In this document: one piece after another, positions 16,779-26,256 of the stretch
Position numbering within the stretch: position 1 is the stretch's first letter
Layout of the letters: the number at the start of each line of letters is the position of its first letter
NCBI GenBank assembly: GCA_045542735.1
Contig: JAZQLQ010000008.1
Span: 62,001-126,000, forward strand
From: UBA2882 sp045542735
GTDB taxonomy: Bacteria > Bacillota > Clostridia > Lachnospirales > Lachnospiraceae
Length of the DNA: 64,000 nt
Direction: 5' to 3'
Notes under the pieces: model-generated
What the model saw: only the letters and a program-made list of their open reading frames with translations
Databases searched by the model: none
Told to the model about the DNA's origin: nothing
Position numbers and translations under genes: made by a program

Positions 16779-16823
16779 ATTTAGATCTTCTTTTTTATAT
16801 AATTATCTCTTCAACCAATCCTT

Positions 16824-17744
16824 TTAAGGCAATTGATTTCCTGCGGCAGCATAGAGTTCATACCACTCTTCTCTTGTGAGTATGATATCTGCGCCTTTTG
16901 CTATGCCCGGCGCACGTTTGATATTGGTTGTACCCACAACCACCTGCATATTGGCAGGATGGCGCAAAATCCACGCAGTAGCGATACCATTTATCGTTGT
17001 ATCATATTTCACAGCCAGTCGCTCCAGCACTTCATTCAATTTACCGTAGTCCGGATTACCAAGGAAAGTACCTTCAAACACACCATATTGGAATGGACTA
17101 TAGCATTGGATTGTCATATCATTGCATCTGCAATAGTCCAACACACCTGCATCACGATTAATGCCGTGGCTGTCGGTTGTATTGAGGTATGCAGGTGCAT
17201 CCAATAACAAGGTATGGGCCAAAGAAAACTGTAACTGATTGATTTCCAATGGTTGCTTCACACATGTTTTTAAAACTTCTATCTGTCCCGGAGTATGATT
17301 GCTGACACCGAAGTGCAAGACTTTTCCATCTGCCTCTAACCTATCAAAGGCTTCTGCCACTTCTGACGGCTCCATCAGCAAATCCGGTCTGTGTAACAGC
17401 AGATAATCCAGATGATCGGTCTGCAAACGCTTAAGACTACCTTCTACGCTTTCTAAAATATACTCTTTGGAAAAATCATATCGTGTATATTCCCCGGGAC
17501 GGATGGCACACTTACTTTGGATAATCAATTGTTCCCGCATTCCGGGCATATCTTTTAATGCTTTTCCAAAGACTTCTTCACAGGTTCCACCGCCATAAAT
17601 ATCCGCATGATCCCAATAGTTAATTCCCAATTCCAATTGTTTATCAATAAGCGCCTGAACCCCCTGTACGCTCATCTCTCCAATGCGCATACATCCTTGA
17701 ATAATGGCCGGTACATTACATTCTCCAATCTTTACCTGTTTCAT
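16824..17744 (-). CDS. Aldo/keto reductase (YdhF-like)
   Basis: 306 residues. N-terminal IIQGCMRIGEM, the catalytic Asp/Tyr in NYWDHADIYGGG, Lys in IIQSKCAIRPG and His in YLLLHRPDLL make up the AKR tetrad, and VVGTTNIKRA is the C-terminal NADPH-binding region. By family it is an NADPH-dependent oxidoreductase for aldehydes or ketones; the substrate cannot be told. RBS AAAGGAG before ATG 17744. It is a single-gene unit ending at the nested dyad. Confidence 0.92.
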   Translation of the reverse strand: MKQVKIGECNVPAIIQGCMRIGEMSVQGVQALIDKQLELGINYWDHADIYGGGTCEEVFGKALKDMPGMREQLIIQSKCAIRPGEYTRYDFSKEYILESVEGSLKRLQTDHLDYLLLHRPDLLMEPSEVAEAFDRLEADGKVLHFGVSNHTPGQIEVLKTCVKQPLEINQLQFSLAHTLLLDAPAYLNTTDSHGINRDAGVLDYCRCNDMTIQCYSPFQYGVFEGTFLGNPDYGKLNEVLERLAVKYDTTINGIATAWILRHPANMQVVVGTTNIKRAPGIAKGADIILTREEWYELYAAAGNQLP

Positions 17745-17820
17745 TTTGTCTTTCTCCTTTACGCCATAAATAAATTGTAGTATTATGCATATAGCATAAA
17801 ATAATTAGAGGTGAATATAT

Positions 17821-18348
17821 ATGAATACGCGTGCAAAAACACAAAAAATCGTTCTTGCCGGTTTATTCGCTGCATTAACCTGTATTGCAACTATGATTAT
17901 CCGTGTTCCAACTTTTAAAGGCTACGTACATATCGGTGATTGCATGGTCATTGCTTCCGGCATCTTGCTGGGCCCTTGGATTGGCGCATTAGCAGCCGGT
18001 ATCGGTTCCATGTTTGCAGATTTGCTGGGTGGTTACTATGTTTTTTCCGTAGCCACACTGACTATCAAAGCACTTGCTGCCATGGCCACCGGATTTATAT
18101 ATAAATTAATCAAAAAATTGCTCAAAGCCCACAATATGGTTGCTATTATTTTAGCAGGTATTAGTTCAGAAGTCATCGTTGTTTTAGGATATTTTATATT
18201 TGAAATCTTTTATGAAGGCGTTGCCATTGCATTAGTTGAGATTATTCCCAACTGTGTACAGGGCATTACCGGTCTCATATTAGCTACAATCCTAATTCCC
18301 TTACTTCTGAAAACCCCTACTATCCGCGATAAAACACATTTAGCATAA
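17821..18348 (+). CDS. ECF transporter S component (vitamin-specific subunit)
   Basis: 175 residues, five or six membrane helices. N-terminal KIVLAGLFAALTCIATMII, then GYVHIGDCMVIASGILLGP and GSMFADLLGGYY, the pattern of ECF S components (PF12822-like). The S subunit binds one vitamin and docks to a shared EcfAA'T module encoded elsewhere. The ligand is not readable from sequence and I see no riboswitch in the 76-base gap before it. A weak promoter (TTGTAG, 16 bases, TAAAAT at 17775-17802) precedes it. Confidence 0.85.
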   Translation: MNTRAKTQKIVLAGLFAALTCIATMIIRVPTFKGYVHIGDCMVIASGILLGPWIGALAAGIGSMFADLLGGYYVFSVATLTIKALAAMATGFIYKLIKKLLKAHNMVAIILAGISSEVIVVLGYFIFEIFYEGVAIALVEIIPNCVQGITGLILATILIPLLLKTPTIRDKTHLA

Positions 18349-18367
18349 TACAAACAACTATAACAAA

Positions 18368-18398
18368 ACAGGTGTATGAAGTTTCATACACCTGTTTC
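18368..18398. terminator. Bidirectional terminator
   Basis: Thirteen-pair perfect stem ACAGGTGTATGAA/TTCATACACCTGT with a 2-base gap and T-rich flanks, between the convergent ECF and DUF3048 genes. Confidence 0.85.
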
Positions 18399-18408
18399 TT
18401 TATAGAAC

Positions 18409-19524
18409 TTATTCTACAACTAAATCATTCCAGAATTCAGGACCAACCAATGCAATATAAGTCTTACCTGTATTTAATGTAATTTCATTTCCTGCTGCAT
18501 CATAGAACTTTGTAGGATAAATATCATCCTGTTTGGACCATGTCACAGGAATTGCTTTACCACCTGTAATGTAGTAGCCCTGCATTCCTGCACTGTCTTT
18601 TACAAAGAAGTTCATGTAACCGTTGTCATCCAACTGCTCAAACTTACATTCCTGAATTACTACGTTAGTAAACTCTAAATGATTGCCGTTTAATGCATCT
18701 TTGTACTCTGCACCATACTCAGAATAACGATAAGTGTTGGTCTCAGGAATATACTCTAAACAAGAACCATTATGTTCAAAAGGAAGCTCAATGTTTGTTG
18801 CATCAATAGCATCACTTGCAGTACTTAAATCAATGGGATTTGCTTCGGAAGCAAATTGGAAGTGGGAACCATGTCCCTGATAGTATTCATTGTACTGTGT
18901 GGAGATACCATTGTTTTCCAATCTCTTTGCAATCTCACCGGTAGTGATATACTCGGTAAACTCTCTGGGTTTGCCATTTTCAATACGTGCAAAACCACCA
19001 TTTAAGTTGTCCACATAAGGATTTGCAAGAAACATATCGATATAGAAAGGTCCACCGTCATGACATACAATTGCGTTCCACTCAGGAGCAAGCTGTAAGT
19101 TGGTAGTACGTGTACTACGGATACTTCCCAAACGCTCAATGCTTTCCCAATCTTTTACCAATACCATGAAACGTGTGATATAGTCGTTTGCGGTACTGTT
19201 CATCATTTCATAAACAATATCTGCTTCGCTGATTCCGTAATGAGGAAGTGCAATTTTCTCATTGTCAATCATAACAGCAACAGGTCTCTGATTCATAAGA
19301 CTCTCATCAATCCACTCATTGGTGAGCTCGCTGCGGTACATGCCTTCTCTTACTTCTTCTTCAACTACAGGTTCCTCTTCAACTTCCGGTTCTTCAACTG
19401 TTACAGTATCCTCTACAACAGGTTCTTCCACTACCGGAACTTCCTCTTCTTCTTTGTTGCCACATGCAACAAGGCTCATTACCAATCCGCATGTTAACAA
19501 AAGATACGCTAATTTTTTCTTCAT
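18409..19524 (-). CDS. DUF3048 lipoprotein (YerB-like)
   Basis: 371 residues with a lipoprotein signal (LVMSLVACGNK; Cys at about 21), a 40-residue Glu/Val/Pro-rich linker, and a DUF3048 domain from about residue 70 (MNQRPVAVMIDNEKIALPHYG through RLGSIRSTRTTNLQLAPEWNA to YIALVGPEFW). This matches Bacillus YerB, an exported lipoprotein of unknown function. Single-gene unit with RBS AGAGGAC. Confidence 0.88.
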   Translation of the reverse strand: MKKKLAYLLLTCGLVMSLVACGNKEEEEVPVVEEPVVEDTVTVEEPEVEEEPVVEEEVREGMYRSELTNEWIDESLMNQRPVAVMIDNEKIALPHYGISEADIVYEMMNSTANDYITRFMVLVKDWESIERLGSIRSTRTTNLQLAPEWNAIVCHDGGPFYIDMFLANPYVDNLNGGFARIENGKPREFTEYITTGEIAKRLENNGISTQYNEYYQGHGSHFQFASEANPIDLSTASDAIDATNIELPFEHNGSCLEYIPETNTYRYSEYGAEYKDALNGNHLEFTNVVIQECKFEQLDDNGYMNFFVKDSAGMQGYYITGGKAIPVTWSKQDDIYPTKFYDAAGNEITLNTGKTYIALVGPEFWNDLVVE

Positions 19525-19586
19525 TTTCTTGTCCTCTTTGTTAAAAATTTGTTACTAAAACATTATAGAAAAATTTCAACTGCTTG

Positions 19587-20612
19587 TCAACGCAAATAGC
19601 CAATCAAAGTATCTACATCTTCCTCTTTGGTAGACCAACTTGTGGCAAATCTCACCACAATATGCTCTTCATCCGGCCTCTCCCAAAAGCTGTATTTTAC
19701 TTTGGTAGAAAGCCTTGCTTCTTGTTCCGGTGATAAAATCACAAACTGCTGATTAGTAGGCGAATCTACAGCCAAAGTATATCCGCTTTGTATCAACGCT
19801 TCCTTTAACTTCTTTGCCATTTTAACGGCATGAGCACTAATCTGCTCATATAGACCATCAGTAAATAAGGTATCAAATTGTAGCCCCAACACAAAGCCTT
19901 TGGCTAACAATGCCCCATGTTGTTTCATCCTTGTGACAAAAGCTTTTGGTTCGTCTCCATTAGGAAAGACCACTGCCTCTCCGCACAATGCACCAACCTT
20001 TGTACCACCAATATAAAATGCATCACAATTAGCTGCAATCTTTTGGAAATCCATAGTCTTGTCAGCAGCAAGACCATAGCCCATTCTGGCTCCATCGAGA
20101 TACAATTTCAGTTTATATTCTTTACATATCCCGTAAATTGTTTTTAACTCCTCTTCCGAATATAAAGTTCCCAACTCTGTGGGATAAGAAAGATAGACCA
20201 TTCCGGGATATACCATATGCTCACGATTTTCATCAGCATAAAATGCCTTAAGATATCTTCGCAATTCTTCTGCATCCATCTTGCCCTCATGAGACGAAAG
20301 TGTCAGCACCTTATGTCCGGTAAATTCAATAGCACCAGATTCATGCACATTGATATGTCCACTTTCTACCGCTACTACACCTTCATATGGCTGAAGCAGA
20401 GAGTTAATCACCATCTGATTGGTCTGTGTCCCACCCGTCAAAAAATATACACCTGCATTGGGGCATCCGCAAACCTTCTGTATCTTTTGTTTGGCACTCT
20501 CACAATAGTAGTCTGTCCCATATCCTGGCAGAGCCTCTCGGTTAGCATCTGCTAATCTTTTCAATATTGCTTCATGTGCTCCATTTGTATAATCACTGGT
20601 AAAATTCAACAT
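19587..20612 (-). CDS. Threonine-aldolase-like PLP enzyme
   Basis: 341 residues from ATG 20612, which begins one base after the SDR stop. The N-terminal MLNFTSDYTNGAHEAILKRL and the PLP lysine in CDAFYIGGTKVGALCGEA match the beta-eliminating lyase/threonine aldolase family (fold type I). LYLDGARMGYGL holds the Asp that contacts the PLP ring. By family it cleaves threonine or allo-threonine to glycine and acetaldehyde. It is co-transcribed with an NAD(P) SDR, so the pair may process a beta-hydroxy amino acid or related aldehyde; inference. Confidence 0.85.
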   Translation of the reverse strand: MLNFTSDYTNGAHEAILKRLADANREALPGYGTDYYCESAKQKIQKVCGCPNAGVYFLTGGTQTNQMVINSLLQPYEGVVAVESGHINVHESGAIEFTGHKVLTLSSHEGKMDAEELRRYLKAFYADENREHMVYPGMVYLSYPTELGTLYSEEELKTIYGICKEYKLKLYLDGARMGYGLAADKTMDFQKIAANCDAFYIGGTKVGALCGEAVVFPNGDEPKAFVTRMKQHGALLAKGFVLGLQFDTLFTDGLYEQISAHAVKMAKKLKEALIQSGYTLAVDSPTNQQFVILSPEQEARLSTKVKYSFWERPDEEHIVVRFATSWSTKEEDVDTLIGYLR

Positions 20613-20613
20613 A

Positions 20614-21378
20614 TTATAAATCCGCTCCATGATCTACTACCATTACCTGGCCTGTCACTGCCGATGATTCATCCGATGCCAAAAACAGCAATACATTGGC
20701 AACTTCCTCAGGCATACAGGGCGGCAGGGAATTATCCGCATGTTTATTCATGGCAGAAAGCATATCCATATCCAATTTATCCTTTTGTAATCCCATGGTC
20801 ATAGGAGTCACAACCGTACCCGGACATACTGCATTACAACGTACATTGGCAGACGCTGCACGCATGGCAATGTTTTTAGTAAGACCGATAACTGCTGCCT
20901 TACTTGCCACATAGGCTGCTCCACCGTTTCCACAATATCCGGCCACGCTGGCTACGTTGACAATAGAACCGGATTCCTTGGATAGCATCACCTTAGCACA
21001 TTCTCTTGTGACATAAATCGTTCCTTTCGTATTGATATCAATAAGATAATCTATAGTCTCATCCGACACCTTCTCAACAGCCTCAATCCCGGCATCCAAC
21101 ACACCGGCATTATTTATCAAAATATCAACCGTACCAAAGGCTTCTACTGTCTTCTCTACCAAAGCCTTGCATTGATCCGCTTTGGAAATGTCACAAGTCA
21201 CACTCATCACTTCTCCACCATCGGCCAAAATCTTTGCTGCCACTTCGTTCAGCTGCGCCTCTCTTCTTGCCGAAATTACAACCTTGGCACCTTCTTTTGC
21301 AAACAGCTCGGCACTCTTTGCCCCAATACCGGAGTTACCACCTGTAATAATCGCTACTTTTCCTTCCAATCTACCCAT
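20614..21378 (-). CDS. Short-chain dehydrogenase/reductase
   Basis: 254 residues from ATG 21378; GGAGG is 8 bases upstream, while the ATG two codons earlier is too close to it. Cofactor motif TGGNSGIG, NNAG at about 90, catalytic Ser in VNVASVAG and YxxxK in YVASKAAV are intact, with the C-terminal PxxVTGQ-like segment AVTGQVMVVDHGADL. Substrate unknown. It heads an operon with the threonine-aldolase-like gene. Confidence 0.93.
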   Translation of the reverse strand: MGRLEGKVAIITGGNSGIGAKSAELFAKEGAKVVISARREAQLNEVAAKILADGGEVMSVTCDISKADQCKALVEKTVEAFGTVDILINNAGVLDAGIEAVEKVSDETIDYLIDINTKGTIYVTRECAKVMLSKESGSIVNVASVAGYCGNGGAAYVASKAAVIGLTKNIAMRAASANVRCNAVCPGTVVTPMTMGLQKDKLDMDMLSAMNKHADNSLPPCMPEEVANVLLFLASDESSAVTGQVMVVDHGADL

Positions 21379-21476
21379 AGACATTACCTCCTTGTCATAT
21401 TGATATGTATGGTTATATCACAACTTCTATACCCTTATTTTACAACACATCTACTATCTATGTCATTAGCAGAAAA

Positions 21477-21520
21477 AGGAAAAGTTGCAGAACCTTTTAT
21501 TTAATCCTGCAACTTTCCCT
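21477..21520 (-). terminator. Terminator after the POR operon
   Basis: AGGAAAAGTTGCAG / CTGCAACTTTCCCT stem (one mismatch) with a 16-base loop and T-rich 3' side on the minus strand, directly after the alpha-beta POR stop. Confidence 0.75.
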
Positions 21521-21521
21521 T

Positions 21522-23777
21522 TTATAAATACGGATTCTCTGCTCTCGCTTTTAATCTTTGAAATCTCCGGTCCACTTCCTCCTGCATGGATAAAATCACT
21601 TCCTGATATTCTGGTTTACATAAGTGCTTTGTTCTGCCCATCATAGAAAGCCAATCAGCTACCGGGACTTTCTTACCTGCCTTCACCGGATCATAATTCA
21701 ACGTAGTAATTCCCCTCTCTACCTCATACAAAGGGAAATAGCAACAATCCACAGCCGCCTCAATAACCTTGCGCTCTGTTGCCGGATTGTCATTCCAATT
21801 TAAAGGACAAGCCGAAATTGCCTTTATATAAGCACACCCTTCTTTTTTGACATAATCTGCTGCTTTCGCCGCCTTCTTAATAAAATCTGTAGGATTGGAC
21901 TCTGCCACGCATGCCACATAAGGCATACCTGTCGCTGCCATCAACTGTGGCATATCCTTATGAAAATAGGTCTTTCCATATTGCATTTTTCCTACATGTG
22001 ATGTAGCACTTCTAGCCCCTTTGGGTGTGGAATAGGACAACTGATATCCGGTATTCATATAGCCTCCGTTATCATATTCAAATAAAAGCACCCGATGTCC
22101 CCGTAACGCAGTTGCCAAGGCTGACCCCATACCAATATCCATACCACCATCACCACTGACCATGATAAATACAATATCTCCCTTGGGCATTTCTCCTTTT
22201 GCCTGTTTCCGGTAACAAATTTCTGCCAAACCACTGAGGGTTGCAGCACCATTTTGAAACAAATTGTGTAAATATGGTACCTTAAAGGATGTTTTGGGAT
22301 AAGGTGTGGTCACAATCATACCACAACCGGTCTGAAACAATAACACCACCGGATCTTCAATTCCCCGCAGCAACAAATTCAGATTTACCGGGATACCACA
22401 GCCGGGACATGCACCGTGACCGGGTGCCAAACGTTTGGGAACAGCAGTCGTAGCATTTAATAATCCACCAGCCACCTGTTTTATTCCATTTTCATCTTCT
22501 TTAACCTTCGTCGCCCCTATATGGGTATCTTCGGCGCAAACAGGCGTAAAATACGCTGATTCTTCCACATCTTTTTTATCTTTACCATCGGTCACACCAA
22601 GATATACATCTTCGGTCAATGTATCCTTTTGCAACAAGACGCGTTCTGCATCTTCCACATAGAAATCTTTGCCACCCAATCCATATACAAAATTGCTTAC
22701 CCGCGTCTGACTGCCGTATTTTTGTAATGCCGCTCGTATCTCCAAGGAAAAATTTCCGCCACCTGCACCATAACTATCCTGCCTATCACCAATAATAATA
22801 TGCTTAGCTCGGGAAAGCACTTCCACCAGTTCTTTTTCCGGAAACGGTCTTAGCATATGAAGCGTCAATACACCTACTTTTTCCCCTTTATCCCGCAAAC
22901 GGTTGATTGCCTCTATGGCAGTTTCATAAGAAGATCCTAATAATACCAATATGAAATCTGCATCTTCCAATTGATATCCTTCATATAAGTCATACTTTCT
23001 CCCTGACAGCGCGGCATACTCCTTAAAAAATCCTTGCAACTCTGTTTCTGCCTGTTTCATAGCCAAATGTAACTGATAGCGGTTATTGATTAAATCCGGT
23101 TCATTCATATAAGCACCTACAGTAATGGGATGCTCCAAATCCAAGAAAGGATACGGCTCTGTCTTTTCCCCGACAAACTCCCTTACAACCCCATCCGACG
23201 CAAAGCGATAGCAACGTCTCTTTTGATGGCTGGTAAAGAAGCCATCATATGCCACTACCACAGGCAAACGGACACATTCCGCCAGTCGCAGAGCAATGAT
23301 ATTGAAGTCATAAACCTGTTGCGGAGTATGAGCAAACAAAATCGGCCATCCTGCATTGAGCATATACATGATATCACTGTGATCTCCCTTGATGGATAAA
23401 GGTCCTGACACAGTACGGCATGCTACATTCATGACCATAGGATATCTGGTGCCTGATTGGACCGGCAATTGTTCGATGGCATATAAAAGACCATTTGCAC
23501 TGGTAGCATTTACCACTCTGCCACCGCCCACAGCCGCGCCATAGCAAATACCTGCCGCACTATGCTCCCCCTCTGCTGCAATCATAACCAGATCCGTTTC
23601 ACCGTCTGCACGCATCAGGTCCAGATTTTCTGCAATCTGTGTCGAGGGTGTGATGGGATAATACCCCATAAGATCATATCCGATTTGTTTGATGGCAATG
23701 GATGCCATTTCATTTCCACCGGCAAACTCCATCACCTGTTCCGCCATTGAAGTTCCTTGTTTCATTTCTTTACCCAT
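21522..23777 (-). CDS. 2-oxoacid:ferredoxin oxidoreductase, fused alpha-beta subunits
   Basis: 751 residues. The first 400 or so are the alpha subunit (GYYPITPSTQIAENL, then ICYGAAVGGGRVVNATSANG). From about 450 the beta subunit follows, with CPGCGIPVN holding the first cluster cysteines, the ThDP motif SGDGGMDIGMGS and YDNGGYMNTGYQ. Subunits are usually separate genes in four-subunit POR/VOR/KOR or all fused in clostridial PFOR; this alpha-beta fusion is intermediate. It decarboxylates a 2-oxoacid, probably pyruvate or a branched-chain analogue, to acyl-CoA and reduces ferredoxin. ATG 23777 immediately follows the stop of the gamma-delta gene. Confidence 0.92.
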   Translation of the reverse strand: MGKEMKQGTSMAEQVMEFAGGNEMASIAIKQIGYDLMGYYPITPSTQIAENLDLMRADGETDLVMIAAEGEHSAAGICYGAAVGGGRVVNATSANGLLYAIEQLPVQSGTRYPMVMNVACRTVSGPLSIKGDHSDIMYMLNAGWPILFAHTPQQVYDFNIIALRLAECVRLPVVVAYDGFFTSHQKRRCYRFASDGVVREFVGEKTEPYPFLDLEHPITVGAYMNEPDLINNRYQLHLAMKQAETELQGFFKEYAALSGRKYDLYEGYQLEDADFILVLLGSSYETAIEAINRLRDKGEKVGVLTLHMLRPFPEKELVEVLSRAKHIIIGDRQDSYGAGGGNFSLEIRAALQKYGSQTRVSNFVYGLGGKDFYVEDAERVLLQKDTLTEDVYLGVTDGKDKKDVEESAYFTPVCAEDTHIGATKVKEDENGIKQVAGGLLNATTAVPKRLAPGHGACPGCGIPVNLNLLLRGIEDPVVLLFQTGCGMIVTTPYPKTSFKVPYLHNLFQNGAATLSGLAEICYRKQAKGEMPKGDIVFIMVSGDGGMDIGMGSALATALRGHRVLLFEYDNGGYMNTGYQLSYSTPKGARSATSHVGKMQYGKTYFHKDMPQLMAATGMPYVACVAESNPTDFIKKAAKAADYVKKEGCAYIKAISACPLNWNDNPATERKVIEAAVDCCYFPLYEVERGITTLNYDPVKAGKKVPVADWLSMMGRTKHLCKPEYQEVILSMQEEVDRRFQRLKARAENPYL

Positions 23778-24881
23778 TTATACTTCGCCTCCATCCAATC
23801 TTTTTTCTGTCAGATAGGATTCACTCGTAATATAGCCGTCCGGTCCGGTCTTTTCATAATATGCCGGAGACTTTAATAAGCTTTGGTTTGGAAGAAAATA
23901 ATCCTTTTGTTGATGTTCTGCTTCTTTTCCTGCTACAAGGGCATTAACGGGACAAATTTCCACACACCGCATACAGCCCTTACAGTGGTAATAATCCAGG
24001 CCCCGATTGACCATCATTTCCCTTCCTTTATATTCTCCCTTGGCAAATTGAAAAACCATATCAGGACAAGTACTGTCACACAATCCGCAGTTGATACACC
24101 TTTCTTTGATGAACAGTGGAATATATCCCTGTCTGGAAGGGGATAAATCGTTAACTACACTGTTTCCAAAATACGGATTAATCCCTCCGATGGGTGCTGT
24201 ATCATAGCCCCATTGTAGCCCAGCCTGCGTACACCTGCTCTTTTCCGCCGCTACATCATTAGTTTTCAAATCACAGCCCAAAGAGATTTCCTTTACTTCA
24301 TCATAGCCGCGTTTGATTCCCTCCAGATTCCCTGAAAGTGCTGTAGGATATTTTTTGCCCAAAGTCTTTTTACACACTTCATACACAGCCTCCAATGGGA
24401 TAAACCTCATAATCCTAGCCATAGCTCCCAGCATGACCACATTAACCCTGGACTTAGTGTCCATGGCAATCTGTCCTGCATTGACAATATACACAGATTT
24501 CCATTCCGGTTTATCCATTCCACTTTGTTGCAACAGATTACTTGCAGCCTGTTCAGATGTGGTATTAATAAGCACATCCGTATGCTTATGACACCCCTCT
24601 ATCGTTGTCGGATTGGACAATAATGCTTCATGAAAAATGGCCAACAAATGCGGATGTAAAATTGGCGAATGTAAATAAATCTCTTTACCCGTATCGCAAA
24701 AGCGGATATATCCTTTTACCGGAGTCCCGGTTTTCTCAGAACCATAACTGGAAAAAACAGCACTGTTCAGTCCCAAGTTTTTCAACCCGATTTCACCCAG
24801 CATCTTACCACAAAGATTTGCACCCAGACCTCCGATACTCTCCAGACGTATTTCATAATATCCATATTCATTTTTATCCAT
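23778..24881 (-). CDS. 2-oxoacid:ferredoxin oxidoreductase, fused gamma-delta subunits
   Basis: 367 residues from ATG 24881 (AGGAGG 5 bases upstream; a GTG 7 codons earlier is less likely). Residues 1-190 are the gamma subunit (IRLESIGGLGANLCGKML). The C-terminal third is the delta ferredoxin domain with two 4Fe-4S motifs, CINCGLCDSTCP and CKGCMRCVEICP. It is the electron-transfer partner of the fused alpha-beta protein encoded next. The upstream 110 bases hold two GAGGTTTACA sequences and a possible promoter; no known operator is seen. Confidence 0.92.
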   Translation of the reverse strand: MDKNEYGYYEIRLESIGGLGANLCGKMLGEIGLKNLGLNSAVFSSYGSEKTGTPVKGYIRFCDTGKEIYLHSPILHPHLLAIFHEALLSNPTTIEGCHKHTDVLINTTSEQAASNLLQQSGMDKPEWKSVYIVNAGQIAMDTKSRVNVVMLGAMARIMRFIPLEAVYEVCKKTLGKKYPTALSGNLEGIKRGYDEVKEISLGCDLKTNDVAAEKSRCTQAGLQWGYDTAPIGGINPYFGNSVVNDLSPSRQGYIPLFIKERCINCGLCDSTCPDMVFQFAKGEYKGREMMVNRGLDYYHCKGCMRCVEICPVNALVAGKEAEHQQKDYFLPNQSLLKSPAYYEKTGPDGYITSESYLTEKRLDGGEV

Positions 24882-24995
24882 AGCTTCCTCCTGACATTTC
24901 ACTTATGTTTAGTATGTAAACCTCTTCGAAATTTATGTATAGATTGAAATGCTCTCTGTAAACCTCACTCTGACCAGCAATCGTCATGACAAAAA

Positions 24996-25026
24996 AACAT
25001 CGAAAAGCAAATTGCTTTTCGATGTT
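24996..25026 (-). terminator. Terminator after the 25036 membrane gene
   Basis: Perfect stem AACATCGAAAAGCAA / TTGCTTTTCGATGTT with T7 on the minus strand; strong intrinsic terminator separating this gene from the POR operon. Confidence 0.9.
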
Positions 25027-25035
25027 TCACGCTTT

Positions 25036-26175
25036 CTATATTTTCGGTAAATATTGCCGCGCAATGCGGTCTTCCGGCTTTTCATCAAACAAATATAACA
25101 CCATTACAAATATCCACTCCAAAGGCTTCATCAATATATAGACTACATCTGCACTCCATGGATTGGTAATCCATTTTGAGATGGGATAGCCGTATTTATC
25201 ATAGAAATTTCTGACTGCCCGATGAAAGCGCGGTGTACGTTCTTCCAATAGTTGCTCAAAAGCATTTGCCACGCAAAGCTGTCTGTTAACCACAATGCGG
25301 TTTCCTCGACGTATTCCGTAGCGGATAGGTTTTACCAATTCACGATGTCCCTGTAAGGAAACCGTACACAAATAATGTACATCCTGCTCTACCGGAGGCG
25401 GTGCGATTTCTGTGGATAACACCCAATCACTGGTCTCGGTAAATGTCCGGATAACACTGTCCGGTTTCTGACCAAACAAACACAAAATACAAATCACAAT
25501 ACCATATAAGGGTAACATAGCGATAAGCGCTACCCAGTACATATTGGCACCTTTACACAAAAATTGATTACACGCTTGTAAAAAACCATTGTCACATACC
25601 ATTCCTTCCTGTATCTGCACTTGTTCTTTCACAAGTTCCCGGAACAAATCCGCTACATGAATTAAAAAAAGTACCGGCACTACACACTCACAAAAAACAT
25701 AGATGATATTTTCGCCCCAAAATGACCACCAGCCAATTCCTTCCGGATTAGCTCCGCATAATAACTGAATCAAAAACATAAAGCAAATAATAACTCCACC
25801 GTATATTCCTGCAATCCAAATCACTTTTGCCAATGGCGCCATATGTTTTCTGCAAAACTTCAATATAAAATAAGATAAAAATCCAATTCCTACAAATGTC
25901 AAAAGTGTCGGAGTATGCTCCATGTTAATAGGCGTGTGCGCTGACTCTATTCCGTATAAATTAATGGGCATATCATAGGGCAACGGGGACCATAGCAGCC
26001 AACATAATGCCATATAAATAAATCCGCATCCAAAAGCAATGATTTCAAAAATTGGCTTCTTTTTCTTTTTCACCGCAAAAAAGATATCCAGTCCGACCAA
26101 TACCCATGGTAGTAATAGCAAACTTCCTACTATCGCCATATAAATCAAATCATTTATCGCATTCATCGCAAACAT
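25036..26175 (-). CDS. Uncharacterised multi-pass membrane protein (DUF6688-like)
   Basis: 379 residues. Six or so hydrophobic segments in the first 240 residues, then a conserved soluble part: HYLCTVSLQGHRELVKPIRY, RGNRIVVNRQLCVANAFEQL, FYDKYGYPISKWI. From memory this resembles the uncharacterised DUF6688 family of Firmicutes. No enzymatic motif is apparent. GGGAG is 9 bases before ATG 26175 (a GTG one codon earlier is also possible). It stands alone between two terminators, downstream of mscL. Function unknown. Confidence 0.7.
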   Translation of the reverse strand: MFAMNAINDLIYMAIVGSLLLLPWVLVGLDIFFAVKKKKKPIFEIIAFGCGFIYMALCWLLWSPLPYDMPINLYGIESAHTPINMEHTPTLLTFVGIGFLSYFILKFCRKHMAPLAKVIWIAGIYGGVIICFMFLIQLLCGANPEGIGWWSFWGENIIYVFCECVVPVLFLIHVADLFRELVKEQVQIQEGMVCDNGFLQACNQFLCKGANMYWVALIAMLPLYGIVICILCLFGQKPDSVIRTFTETSDWVLSTEIAPPPVEQDVHYLCTVSLQGHRELVKPIRYGIRRGNRIVVNRQLCVANAFEQLLEERTPRFHRAVRNFYDKYGYPISKWITNPWSADVVYILMKPLEWIFVMVLYLFDEKPEDRIARQYLPKI

Positions 26176-26206
26176 CACTCATTTCTCCCTTTTCACACTT
26201 CATAAT

Positions 26207-26240
26207 CAAAAAAATCGGAAGAATATACATTCTCCCGATT
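26207..26240 (-). terminator. Terminator after mscL
   Basis: AATCGG-x-AGAAT / ATTCT-x-CCGATT hairpin followed on the minus strand by TTTTTT. Confidence 0.8.
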
Positions 26241-26256
26241 CTCAACTCGTATCTGA

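Noticed and set aside
24903..24995. GAGGTTTACA repeats read as paired operators of POR
   Set aside because: They are partial matches to the 11-mer scattered through the window and only two occur here, so a specific operator is not supported.
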